Position numbers and translations under genes: made by a program. Below the pieces are notes generated by a model. It worked only from the letters and a program-made list of their open reading frames with translations, made no database searches and had not been told where the DNA came from. Positions 1-8,886 of a stretch of DNA of 64,000 bases are shown here, in pieces. Position 1 is the stretch's first letter. Each line of letters opens with the position of its first letter. Source of the stretch: Curvibacter microcysteis (GTDB taxonomy: Bacteria; Pseudomonadota; Gammaproteobacteria; Burkholderiales; Burkholderiaceae_C); assembly GCF_028649435.1 (NCBI RefSeq), contig NZ_JAQSIN010000003.1; one strand, written 5' to 3'.

Positions 1-200
1 TGGCCTCCCGCCTGGCCGCCCAGCCGGCGCGCGCCCTGGTCGCCACACGCCAGGCCATGGACCAGGCCCAAGCCCTGTCGCTGGACCAGGCCCTGACGCT
101 GGAGGCGCAGCTGCAAAGCCAGTTGGGCGCCGCACACGACTACCAAGAAGGGGTGGCCGCCTTTGGCGCGCGCCGTGCCCCGGTGTTCACCGACCGCTGA
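1..200 (+). CDS. paaG: PaaG-like 1,2-epoxyphenylacetyl-CoA isomerase, C-terminal fragment
   Basis: An open frame enters from the left edge (first full codon at base 3) and ends at TGA 198-200, giving 65 residues. The helical tail, with a run such as ATRQAMDQAQALSLDQALTLE and the ending GRRAPVFTDR-like FGARRAPVFTDR, is typical of crotonase-fold CoA isomerases and hydratases. Its position 17 bases before paaI in a paa cluster makes PaaG, which converts ring-1,2-epoxyphenylacetyl-CoA to the oxepin, the best assignment. The catalytic part lies outside the window, so PaaF or another crotonase cannot be excluded from this fragment alone. Confidence 0.7.
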   Translation, partial: ASRLAAQPARALVATRQAMDQAQALSLDQALTLEAQLQSQLGAAHDYQEGVAAFGARRAPVFTDR

Positions 201-217
201 GCCTGGAGCCCGTCGCC

Positions 218-667
218 ATGACCGATACCCCCTCTTCGCTGAGCCCCCAAGCAACCGCCGACCTGGTGCGCGTGGGCATGCTGGCCAACGACAACGTGAC
301 CCTGGGCTTGGGCATGCAGATCCAGGCCGTGACCCCGGGCGGCGCCGTGCTCAGCATGGCCGTGCGCGAGGACATGCTCAACGGCCACAAGACCTGCCAC
401 GGTGGCTTGATTTCCACGCTGGCCGATTCGGCCTTCGCCTTCGCCTGCAACTCGTACAACGAGCTGACCGTGGCCTCGGGCTTCAGCGTGGACTTCATGG
501 CCCCGGCGCGCGCGGGCGACGTGCTGACCGCGCGCGCCAGCGAGGTGTCCAAGGCCGGGCGCACCGGCGTCTACGACGTCGAAGTCAGTAACCAGAAGGG
601 CGAGCGCATCGCGGTGTTCCGTGGGCGTTCCTACACCCTCAAAGGCAAGCCGGCTGTGGCCGGCTGA
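218..667 (+). CDS. paaI: PaaI hotdog-fold acyl-CoA thioesterase
   Basis: This 149-residue hotdog-fold protein has the family signature NGHKTCHGG at residues 55-63 and an Asp at 70 in LADSAF. That Asp lines up with catalytic Asp61 of E. coli PaaI. PaaI hydrolyses phenylacetyl-CoA and hydroxylated phenylacetyl-CoA thioesters, which frees CoA when the pathway stalls. The gene starts 17 bases after the paaG stop and is followed 20 bases later by paaK, so the three are probably one transcript. Length and motifs match the family without oddities. Confidence 0.93.
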   Translation: MTDTPSSLSPQATADLVRVGMLANDNVTLGLGMQIQAVTPGGAVLSMAVREDMLNGHKTCHGGLISTLADSAFAFACNSYNELTVASGFSVDFMAPARAGDVLTARASEVSKAGRTGVYDVEVSNQKGERIAVFRGRSYTLKGKPAVAG

Positions 668-687
668 AGCATCAGGAGACCCCACCC

Positions 688-2004
<1,317 letters not shown>

Positions 2005-2032
2005 GGCCAGAACCCACCCTTTAGGACACCCC

Positions 2033-3043
2033 ATGTACACCCAAGCAATGGACACCATGGCCCGCGAGCCGGGCGACGGCAAGAAGGTCATCCGATCGGC
2101 CGAAGAGGCCTTGCTCGAAGAGCGCTTCGAGGCCCGCATCGACGAAGGTGACTTCATCGAAGCCAAGGACTGGATGCCCGAGCATTACCGCAAGACCCTG
2201 GTGCGCCAGATCAGCCAGCACGCCCACTCCGAGATCGTCGGCATGCTGCCCGAAGGCAACTGGATCACGCGCGCGCCCACGCTCAAGCGCAAGGCCATTT
2301 TGCTGGCCAAGGTGCAGGACGAGGGCGGCCACGGCCTGTACCTGTATGCGGCGGCCGAGACCCTGGGCACCTCGCGCGACCAGCTGCTGGACGCGCTGCA
2401 CACCGGGCGGGCCAAGTACAGCTCGATCTTCAACTACCCCACGCTGAACTGGGCCGACATGGGCACCATCGGCTGGCTGGTCGATGGCGCGGCCATCATG
2501 AACCAGGTGCCGATCTGCCGCTGCTCTTACGCCCCCTATGCCCGCGCCATGATCCGCATCTGCCGCGAAGAAAGCTTTCACCAGCGCCAGGGCTATGAGG
2601 CCTTGCTGACCATGATGCAGCAGGGCACCGAGGCGCAGCGCGCCATGGTGCAGGACTCGGTCAACCGCTGGTGGTGGCCTTGCCTGATGATGTTCGGCCC
2701 GCCCGACGACCAGTCGCCCAACAGTGCCCAGTCCATGCGCTGGGGCATCAAGCGCGTGAGCAACGACGAGCTGCGCCAGAAGTTCGTCGACGCCACGGTC
2801 GAGCAGGCCAAGGTGCTGGGCGTGACCCTGCCCGACCCCGACCTGAAGTGGAACGAAGAGCGCCAACACCACGACTTTGGCGCCATCGACTGGAGCGAGT
2901 TCTGGCGCGTGGTCGGCGGCGACGGCCCCTGCAACCAAGAGCGCCTGGGCGCCCGCGTCAAGGCCTGGGAAGACGGTGCCTGGGTGCGCGAAGCCGCCCT
3001 GGCCCACGCCGCCAAGCAAGCCCCCCAGCAGCAGGCCGCCTGA
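2033..3043 (+). CDS. paaA: Ring-1,2-phenylacetyl-CoA epoxidase subunit PaaA
   Basis: PaaA is the catalytic oxygenase subunit of the multicomponent epoxidase that adds one oxygen atom across the ring of phenylacetyl-CoA. The 336-residue protein has two E-x-x-H motifs, E97-H100 (in DEGGH) and E180-H183 (in REESFH). These are the carboxylate-bridged diiron ligands expected of a ferritin-like monooxygenase. It is preceded by AGGACAC 5 bases before the ATG and followed 39 bases later by paaB. Length and sequence are close to the canonical family. Confidence 0.97.
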   Translation: MYTQAMDTMAREPGDGKKVIRSAEEALLEERFEARIDEGDFIEAKDWMPEHYRKTLVRQISQHAHSEIVGMLPEGNWITRAPTLKRKAILLAKVQDEGGHGLYLYAAAETLGTSRDQLLDALHTGRAKYSSIFNYPTLNWADMGTIGWLVDGAAIMNQVPICRCSYAPYARAMIRICREESFHQRQGYEALLTMMQQGTEAQRAMVQDSVNRWWWPCLMMFGPPDDQSPNSAQSMRWGIKRVSNDELRQKFVDATVEQAKVLGVTLPDPDLKWNEERQHHDFGAIDWSEFWRVVGGDGPCNQERLGARVKAWEDGAWVREAALAHAAKQAPQQQAA

Positions 3044-3082
3044 GGCCCGCCCCTGCAACCGAACGCAAGAAAGAAGAACCTC

Positions 3083-3373
3083 ATGACGACGCAAAACGAA
3101 TGGCCTCTGTGGGAAGTGTTTGTCCGCACCAAGGCCGGCCTGGACCACAAGCATTGCGGCAGCCTGCACGCAGCCGATGCCAAGATGGCCATCCAACTGG
3201 CGCGCGATGTCTACACCCGCCGCCAGGAAGGCACCAGCCTGTGGGTCGTGCCGTCCAACCAGATCGTGGCCAGCGACCCCGGTGACAAGGGCATGTACTT
3301 CGACCCGATGGAAGACAAGGTGTACCGCCACCCCACCTTCTATCAGTTGCCCGAGTCCGTGGACCACATGTGA
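3083..3373 (+). CDS. paaB: Phenylacetyl-CoA epoxidase subunit PaaB
   Basis: PaaB is a small (96 residues) non-catalytic subunit that bridges PaaA-PaaC heterodimers in the epoxidase. The sequence begins MTTQNEWPLWEVFVRTKAGL and contains the conserved LWVVPSNQIVASDP stretch typical of PaaB. A strong AAGAAAGAAG purine run precedes the ATG. It lies between paaA and paaC with an 11-base gap to the latter, so the epoxidase subunits are co-transcribed. Confidence 0.97.
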   Translation: MTTQNEWPLWEVFVRTKAGLDHKHCGSLHAADAKMAIQLARDVYTRRQEGTSLWVVPSNQIVASDPGDKGMYFDPMEDKVYRHPTFYQLPESVDHM

Positions 3374-3384
3374 GGTCGTCCCCC

Positions 3385-4158
3385 ATGCAAGCCTCCATCC
3401 AACCGGGCCGCGACGCGGCCACCCAGTACGTGCTGCGCCTGGCCGACACCTGCCTGATCCTGGGCCAGCGCGTGGCCGAGTGGTGCGGCCACGCGCCCAT
3501 CCTCGAAGAGGACATCGCGCTGACCAACATGTCGCTGGACCTGATCGGCCAGTCGCGCGCCTTGCTGACCCATGCCGGCCAGATCAGCGGCCTGGGCCAT
3601 GACGAAGACCAGCTGGCCTTTCTGCGCGAAGAGCGCGACTACCTGAACCCGACCCTGGTCGAGCTGCCGCGCGGCGACTTCGCCTTCACCGTGCTGCGCA
3701 ACGCCATGGTCGCCACCTTTTTGAAGCTGATGTGGCAGCGCCTGTCGGCCTCCAGCGACGCCGAACTGGCCGCCATCGCCGGCAAGGCCGTCAAGGAAGC
3801 GCGCTACCACCAGCAGCACGCGGCCGACTGGGTGGTGCGCCTGGGCGACGGTACCGAGGAATCGGCGCGCCGCCTGCGCGACGCGCTGGCCCAGCTGTGG
3901 CGCTACACCCCCGAGTGGTTTGAAGACGACGCCGTGGACCAGGCCGCCGCCGCCAGCGGGCTGGGCCCGCGCTGGTCCGAGCTGCAAGCCGACTGGCGTG
4001 CCGACATGGACGCCTTGTTGGCCGCTGCGCAGCTGTCAGCCCCGGCCGATTCGGCCTACCGCAGCACCGGTCGCCGGGGGGTGCACTCCGAGCACATGGG
4101 TTTCATCCTGGCCGAGATGCAGCACCTGCAACGGGCTTACCCCGGGGGCGTGTGGTGA
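3385..4158 (+). CDS. paaC: Phenylacetyl-CoA epoxidase subunit PaaC
   Basis: PaaC is the structural ferritin-like subunit that pairs with PaaA. The 257-residue product is almost entirely helical, with family signatures YVLRLADTCLILGQRVAEW near the start and GRRGVHSEHMGFILAEMQ near the end. I chose the ATG at 3385 because GTGAGGT, at 3370-3376, is well spaced before it. An in-frame GTG at 3370 would add five residues but sits inside that site. The stop overlaps the paaD start by one base (TGATG), indicating translational coupling. Confidence 0.95.
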   Translation: MQASIQPGRDAATQYVLRLADTCLILGQRVAEWCGHAPILEEDIALTNMSLDLIGQSRALLTHAGQISGLGHDEDQLAFLREERDYLNPTLVELPRGDFAFTVLRNAMVATFLKLMWQRLSASSDAELAAIAGKAVKEARYHQQHAADWVVRLGDGTEESARRLRDALAQLWRYTPEWFEDDAVDQAAAASGLGPRWSELQADWRADMDALLAAAQLSAPADSAYRSTGRRGVHSEHMGFILAEMQHLQRAYPGGVW

Positions 4159-4688
4159 TGAACCAGGCGGCGGTGGTCCCCACCAGCGGCGCGCTGGCCC
4201 CGGTGTGGCAGGTGCTGGGCACCGTGCTCGACCCCGAGGTGCCGGCGCTGTCGGTGGTCGACCTCGGCCTGGTGCGCGAGGTGCTGGCCCACGAGGACGG
4301 GCTGGAGATCGTGCTCACCCCCACCTACTCGGGCTGCCCCGCCACCGAGCTGATCGAGCGCAACGTGCTCGAGGCGGTGGCCGCGGCAGGCTTCGGCCCG
4401 GCGCGCGTGACGCTGCGCCGCGCCCCGGCCTGGAGCACCGACTGGATCAGCGCCGAAGGCCGGCAAAAGCTGCTGGACTACGGCATCGCGCCCCCGGGCC
4501 CGGTGGACTTGAACGAGGGCGTGCCCATGCACTTCGTGGGGCGCACGCCTTCGGGTCGGCGCCTGGCGTGCCCGCGTTGCGGCAGTGCCCAGACCGAGCG
4601 CCTGAGCGCCTTTGGCTCCACCGCGTGCAAGGCCTTGTACCGCTGCCTGAGCTGCCGCGAACCCTTTGAACACTTCAAGCCGATTTGA
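4158..4688 (+). CDS. paaD: Epoxidase maturation protein PaaD (DUF59-type, zinc-ribbon tail)
   Basis: PaaD is a small accessory protein, needed for an active phenylacetyl-CoA epoxidase and presumably acting in metal-cluster assembly. The 176-residue product has an N-terminal DUF59/MIP18-like domain, with the YSGCPATE signature near residue 57. Its C-terminal tail has two Cys pairs (CPRCGS and CLSCRE) that look like a zinc ribbon. The ATG at 4158 overlaps the paaC stop; an in-frame GTG at 4152 is less likely. A 52-base gap separates it from paaE. Confidence 0.94.
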   Translation: MNQAAVVPTSGALAPVWQVLGTVLDPEVPALSVVDLGLVREVLAHEDGLEIVLTPTYSGCPATELIERNVLEAVAAAGFGPARVTLRRAPAWSTDWISAEGRQKLLDYGIAPPGPVDLNEGVPMHFVGRTPSGRRLACPRCGSAQTERLSAFGSTACKALYRCLSCREPFEHFKPI

Positions 4689-4740
4689 CCCGCCCGGTGA
4701 CGCCGCCCCTTCACAACGACAAGATTCAAGCGAGCCTTTC

Positions 4741-5832
4741 ATGAGCGTACTTTTCCACTCCCTGACGGTGCAGGCCCTGGAGGCCGACACGGCCGACTCC
4801 CTGATCGTCTCTTTTGCCGTGCCTGAAGCGCTGCGCGCGGTGTTCGGCTTCACCCAGGGCCAGTACCTGACGCTGCGCGCCACGGTGGACGGCCAGGACC
4901 TGCGCCGCTCCTACTCGATCTGCGCCGGGGTGGACGACGCCGAGCTGCGTGTGGCCGTGCGCCGTGTGGACGGCGGCGCCTTTTCCACCTGGCTGCACCA
5001 GCAGCTCAAGGTGGGCGACAGCCTGCAGGTGATGGCGCCGCAAGGCCGTTTTTTTGTGCCCATCGAGCCCGGCGCGCGGCGCCACCATGTGGGCATCGCG
5101 GGCGGCAGCGGCATCACGCCCATCCTGTCCATCATGAAGACCGTGCTGGCGCGTGAGCCGCACAGCCGCTTCACGCTGATCTACAGCAACCGCACCCCGG
5201 CCTCGACCATGTTCAAGGAAGAGATCGAGGACCTGAAGAACCGCTACATGGCCCGCCTGGCCCTGCACCATGTGTTCACCCAGGAGCACGTCGACGCGCC
5301 GCTGTACGCGGGCCGGCTGGACAGCACCAAGCTGGGCACCTTCTTGGGCCAGGTGCTCGCCCCCGCCCACATCGACCACGTCTATGTGTGCGGCCCCTTC
5401 CAGATGAACGACGAGGCCGAAGCCGCCCTGAGCGCCGCGGGCGTGCCGGCCGAGCGCGTGCACATCGAGCGCTTTGGCGTGGCCCAGGCGGGCGCCGGCG
5501 CCAAGGCGGCCGGCGCGGTGCAGCATGAGGCCCGCCCCGGCGATGCCGAGCAGGCCCGGGTGACCATCATCCGCGATGGCCTGCACCGAGAGATCGAGTT
5601 CCGCCGCGAGCAGCCCAGCATCCTGGATGCGGCCTCGGCCGCCGGGCTGGAGGTGCCGTTCTCCTGCACCTCTGGCGTGTGCGCCACCTGCCGCTGCAAA
5701 GTGCTCGAAGGCGAGGTCCGCATGGAGCGCAATTTCGCCCTCGACAAGGCCGACGTCGAAGCCGGCTTTGTGCTGGCCTGCCAGTCGCATCCGCTCAGCG
5801 CGCGTGTCGTACTATCGTTCGATGAACGCTGA
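4741..5832 (+). CDS. paaE: Phenylacetyl-CoA epoxidase reductase PaaE
   Basis: PaaE passes electrons from NAD(P)H through FAD and a 2Fe-2S centre to the PaaA diiron site. The 363-residue protein shows the FAD-binding RSYS at residues 56-59, a nucleotide-binding GGSGITP at 121-127, and a plant-type ferredoxin domain. The iron-sulfur ligands are C309, C314, C317 and C347. The ATG at 4741 matches the usual PaaE N-terminus (MSVLFHSLTVQ); a longer in-frame start at 4666 would overlap the end of paaD and has no family support. The last codons overlap a short inverted repeat (CGTTC-gat-GAACG, 5816-5828) in front of the regulator gene. Confidence 0.96.
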   Translation: MSVLFHSLTVQALEADTADSLIVSFAVPEALRAVFGFTQGQYLTLRATVDGQDLRRSYSICAGVDDAELRVAVRRVDGGAFSTWLHQQLKVGDSLQVMAPQGRFFVPIEPGARRHHVGIAGGSGITPILSIMKTVLAREPHSRFTLIYSNRTPASTMFKEEIEDLKNRYMARLALHHVFTQEHVDAPLYAGRLDSTKLGTFLGQVLAPAHIDHVYVCGPFQMNDEAEAALSAAGVPAERVHIERFGVAQAGAGAKAAGAVQHEARPGDAEQARVTIIRDGLHREIEFRREQPSILDAASAAGLEVPFSCTSGVCATCRCKVLEGEVRMERNFALDKADVEAGFVLACQSHPLSARVVLSFDER

Positions 5833-5856
5833 GATGACGAAGACGAGGATGCTCTG

Positions 5857-6480
5857 ATGGGACGAGGACGCGCCGCTGGCTACAACGACCAGCGTGAACT
5901 GATTCTGGCGCACGCCGCGCACCTGTTTGCGCGCCGCGGCTACCCATCGACCTCCATGAACCAGGTGGCCGAGGCCTGTGGCCTGTCCAAGGCCACGCTC
6001 TACCACTACTACCGCGACAAATACAGCCTGCTGGTGAGCATTGCCGAAGGCCATGTCTCGCGCCTGCAGGCCCTGGTCACCGAGGTCGAGGCCGAGGGCC
6101 TGGCCCCCGAGCGCCAACTGCGCGAACTGATCCGCCGCATCGTCGAGGAATACGCTGACGCGCAGGACGCGCACCGGGTGCTGACCGAGGACGTGAAGTT
6201 CCTCGAAGAGGCCGACCGCGAGCGCGTGCTCAACCAGGAGCGCGACGTGGTCAACGGCTTTGCCCGGGCCGTGGGCGGCCTGCGCCGCGAGCTGCACCAG
6301 GCCGAGCTGAGCAAGCCGCTGACCATGCTCTTGTTCGGCATGATCAACTGGATGTTTACCTGGATGAAGCCCGAGGGGGAACTGGACTACGATGCCATGG
6401 CCCCCATCGTGGCCGACCTGTTCCTGGGGGGCTTGGGCGCTGTTCAACCTCCCCCCAACACCACCACCACCGCGGGCTGA
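5857..6480 (+). CDS. paaR: TetR-family regulator, probable PaaR
   Basis: This 207-residue TetR-family repressor has an N-terminal helix-turn-helix around residues 28-52 (SMNQVAEACGLSKATLYHYY) and a helical ligand-binding domain. Betaproteobacterial phenylacetate clusters are commonly controlled by a TetR-type PaaR that responds to phenylacetyl-CoA, and the position directly after paaE fits. The symbol rests on context, not on a diagnostic residue. A CGTTC-gat-GAACG inverted repeat at 5816-5828, 28 bases before the start, is a possible operator but is short. The tail ends in a low-complexity PPPNTTTTAG. Confidence 0.75.
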   Translation: MGRGRAAGYNDQRELILAHAAHLFARRGYPSTSMNQVAEACGLSKATLYHYYRDKYSLLVSIAEGHVSRLQALVTEVEAEGLAPERQLRELIRRIVEEYADAQDAHRVLTEDVKFLEEADRERVLNQERDVVNGFARAVGGLRRELHQAELSKPLTMLLFGMINWMFTWMKPEGELDYDAMAPIVADLFLGGLGAVQPPPNTTTTAG

Positions 6481-6546
6481 CGCACACCGGGCAGCAAGAC
6501 CCTGCTTCAGCCTTTCAACCCATCCATCACAGAAGGAGACAAGACC

Positions 6547-7695
6547 ATGAAACTGCTCAAACCCATCGCCCTCGCCGCCGCCTTGCTGGTCAGCGCGCTG
6601 GCCCACGCCGACATCAACGTCGGCGTCACCCTGTCGGCCACCGGGCCGGCGGCTTCGCTGGGCATTCCCGAGAAGAACACCATCAGCCTGATGCCGCAGA
6701 CCATCGCGGGCCAAAAGGTGAACTACATCGTGCTGGACGACGCCTCGGACACCACCGCCGCCGTCAGCAACACGCGCAAGCTGATCTCCGAGAACAAGGT
6801 CGACGTGATCCTGGGCTCGACCACCACGCCCAACTCGCTGGCCATGATCGACGCCGTGGCCGAAGCCCAGACGCCGATGATCTCGATCGCCGCCTCGGCG
6901 CTGATCATCGAGCCGCAAGACGGCGGCAAGAAGCGCTGGGTCTTCAAGACCCCGCAGAACGACATCATGATGTCGCTCGCCATCGCCGAGCACATGGCCA
7001 ATTCGGGCGTCAAGACCGTGGCCTTCATTGGCTTCTCGGACGCCTACGGTGAAGGCTGGTACAAGGAATTCGCCAAGGCCGCCGAGCTCAAGAAGATCCA
7101 GATCGTCAGCAACGAGCGCTACTCGCGCACCGACACCTCGGTCACCGGCCAGGTGCTGAAGATCATGTCGGCCAAGCCCGACGCGGTGCTGGTGGCGGGC
7201 TCCGGCACCCCGGCTGCGCTGCCGCAAAAGACGCTCAAGGAGCGCGGCTTCGGCGGCAAGATGTACCAGACCCACGGCGTGGCCAACGCGGACTTCCTGC
7301 GCGTCGGTGGCAAGGACGTCGAAGGCACTTTCCTGCCCGCCGGCCCGGTCTTGGTGGCCGCCCAACTGCCCGCCGATCACCCGGTCAAGAAGTCGGCCAT
7401 GGCCTATGTGGCGGCTTATGAGGCCGCTTTTGGCAAGGGCAATGTGTCCACCTTCGGCGCCCATGCCTGGGACGCCGGCCTCTTGATGACGGCCGCCGTG
7501 CCGGTGGCGCTCAAGAAGGCTCAGCCGGGCACGCCGGCCTTCCGCAATGCGCTGCGTGACGCGCTGGAAACCGTCAAGGAGCTGCCCGGCGCGCACGGCA
7601 TCTTCAACCTGTCGCCGACCGACCACCTGGGCCTGGACCAACGCGGCCGCGTGATGGTCAAGGTCGAGGGCGGCACCTGGAAGTACCAGCCCTGA
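6547..7695 (+). CDS. ABC transporter periplasmic ligand-binding protein, branched-chain amino-acid type
   Basis: This 382-residue LivK-type type-1 periplasmic binding protein has a clear signal peptide, MKLLKPIALAAALLVSALAHA, with likely cleavage before DINVGV. The Leu/Ile/Val-binding fold is recognisable from GVTLSATGPAASLGIPEKN and the mid-protein hinge region. AGAAGGAGACA precedes the ATG. Lying between paaR and two permease genes, inside the phenylacetate cluster, suggests uptake of phenylacetate or a related aromatic acid. That substrate is inference: this family also carries amino acids, amides and urea. Confidence 0.88.
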   Translation: MKLLKPIALAAALLVSALAHADINVGVTLSATGPAASLGIPEKNTISLMPQTIAGQKVNYIVLDDASDTTAAVSNTRKLISENKVDVILGSTTTPNSLAMIDAVAEAQTPMISIAASALIIEPQDGGKKRWVFKTPQNDIMMSLAIAEHMANSGVKTVAFIGFSDAYGEGWYKEFAKAAELKKIQIVSNERYSRTDTSVTGQVLKIMSAKPDAVLVAGSGTPAALPQKTLKERGFGGKMYQTHGVANADFLRVGGKDVEGTFLPAGPVLVAAQLPADHPVKKSAMAYVAAYEAAFGKGNVSTFGAHAWDAGLLMTAAVPVALKKAQPGTPAFRNALRDALETVKELPGAHGIFNLSPTDHLGLDQRGRVMVKVEGGTWKYQP

Positions 7696-7703
7696 TCGGG
7701 CTG

Positions 7704-7735
7704 GGCGGCGCCCCGGGCCGAGGCCGGGCGCCGCC
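7704..7735 (+). other. Strong hairpin between binding-protein and permease genes
   Basis: GGCGGCGCCC (7704-7713) and GGGCGCCGCC (7726-7735) form a perfect 10-bp stem with a 12-base loop, starting 9 bases after the binding-protein stop codon. No U-tract follows, so it is not a classic terminator. Stems at this position commonly protect the binding-protein message and keep its level above that of the permeases. That role is inferred from position only. Confidence 0.6.
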
Positions 7736-7857
7736 AACGTGTCTTTCCCTCTCGCTTTCTCTTGCGTCGTTCGCAGTGAACAGACCCGCGCCCTGGGGCG
7801 CGGGACGGTCAAACCACGGGCCGGCCACGCGCCGACCCTGAACCGGACTTCATCATC

Positions 7858-8886
7858 ATGGATTTGCAGATTGCCCTCATCCTGGGGCAGGACGGCGTCG
7901 TCAATGGCGCTGTGTATGGACTGATTGCCCTGGCCCTGGTGCTGGTGTTCTCGGTCACGCGGGTGATCTTCATCCCGCAGGGCGAGTTCGTCGCCTTTGG
8001 TGCCTTGTCGATGGCCATGATGCAGGCCGGCAAGGTGCCCGCCACCCTGTGGTTGCTGATCACCCTGGCCGTCATCACCCTGGTGGTGGAGGCCTGGCGT
8101 CACCAGCGCGGCCAGAGCGTGGACTGGGCTTCCACCGCCGTCTGGGCCCTGGCCATGCCGGCCCTGGCCGCTGCCCTGGTCTGGCTGGCCAAGCCGGAGG
8201 CCTTGCTGCTGCAAGCGGCCGCCGTGCTGGCCCTGATCGTGCCCCTGGGGCCGCTGCTGTACCGGCTGGTGTACCGCCCGCTGGCCCATGCCACGGTGCT
8301 GATCCTGTTGATTGTCTCGGTCGCACTGCACGGCGTGCTGGTGGGCCTGGGCCTGCTGTTCTTTGGCGCCGAGGGCTTTCGCACCCCGGCGTTTTCGGAG
8401 GCGCGCTTTGAGGTGGCCGGCATCCCGGTCAGTGGCCAGTCCCTGGTGGTGATCGCCATGGCGGCGGTGCTGGTGGTGGCCATGTTCGTGTTCTTCGAGC
8501 GCTCCATCGTCGGCAAGGCCTTGCGCGCCACGGCCATGAACCGCGTCGGTGCCCGCCTGATGGGCATCCCGACCGAGCTGTCGGGCGACCTGAGTTTTGC
8601 CTTGGCAGCGCTGATCGGTGCGGTCTCGGGCCTGCTGATCGCGCCCTTGACCACGGTGTATTACGACACCGGTTTTCTGATTGGCCTCAAGGGCTTTGTC
8701 GCGGCCATCGTGGGCGGCCTGGGCAGCTACCCGCTGGCCCTGGCCGGTGCCGTGCTGGTGGGGCAGCTGGAGGCGTTTTCTTCTTTCTGGGCCAGTGCGT
8801 TCAAGGAGGTGTTGGTGTTCACGCTGATCATCCCGGTGCTGTGGTGGCGCTCGCTCAACAGCCGTCATGTGGAGGACGAAGAATGA
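7858..8886 (+). CDS. ABC transporter permease, LivH type
   Basis: A 342-residue inner-membrane permease of the branched-chain amino-acid family, with about eight hydrophobic segments. The N-terminus reads QDGVVNGAVYGLIALALVL, the signature of LivH-type subunits, and a conserved TAMNRVGARLMGI cytoplasmic loop near the middle probably contacts the ATPase. A hydrophobic loop around residues 60-120 is longer than in minimal family members. Its stop overlaps the next start (ATGA at 8883-8886), so expression is coupled to the permease-ATPase fusion. Confidence 0.92.
   Translation: MDLQIALILGQDGVVNGAVYGLIALALVLVFSVTRVIFIPQGEFVAFGALSMAMMQAGKVPATLWLLITLAVITLVVEAWRHQRGQSVDWASTAVWALAMPALAAALVWLAKPEALLLQAAAVLALIVPLGPLLYRLVYRPLAHATVLILLIVSVALHGVLVGLGLLFFGAEGFRTPAFSEARFEVAGIPVSGQSLVVIAMAAVLVVAMFVFFERSIVGKALRATAMNRVGARLMGIPTELSGDLSFALAALIGAVSGLLIAPLTTVYYDTGFLIGLKGFVAAIVGGLGSYPLALAGAVLVGQLEAFSSFWASAFKEVLVFTLIIPVLWWRSLNSRHVEDEE

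Noticed and set aside
5816..5828. CGTTC-gat-GAACG inverted repeat before the TetR gene as PaaR operator
   Set aside because: Only 5 bp per arm and overlapping the paaE end; kept as a remark in the regulator entry, not as a feature.
5812..8868. 1018-codon open frame on the minus strand
   Set aside because: It spans the TetR, binding-protein and permease genes and their gaps; His/Gln/Gly-rich composition is typical of an antisense shadow in GC-rich DNA.
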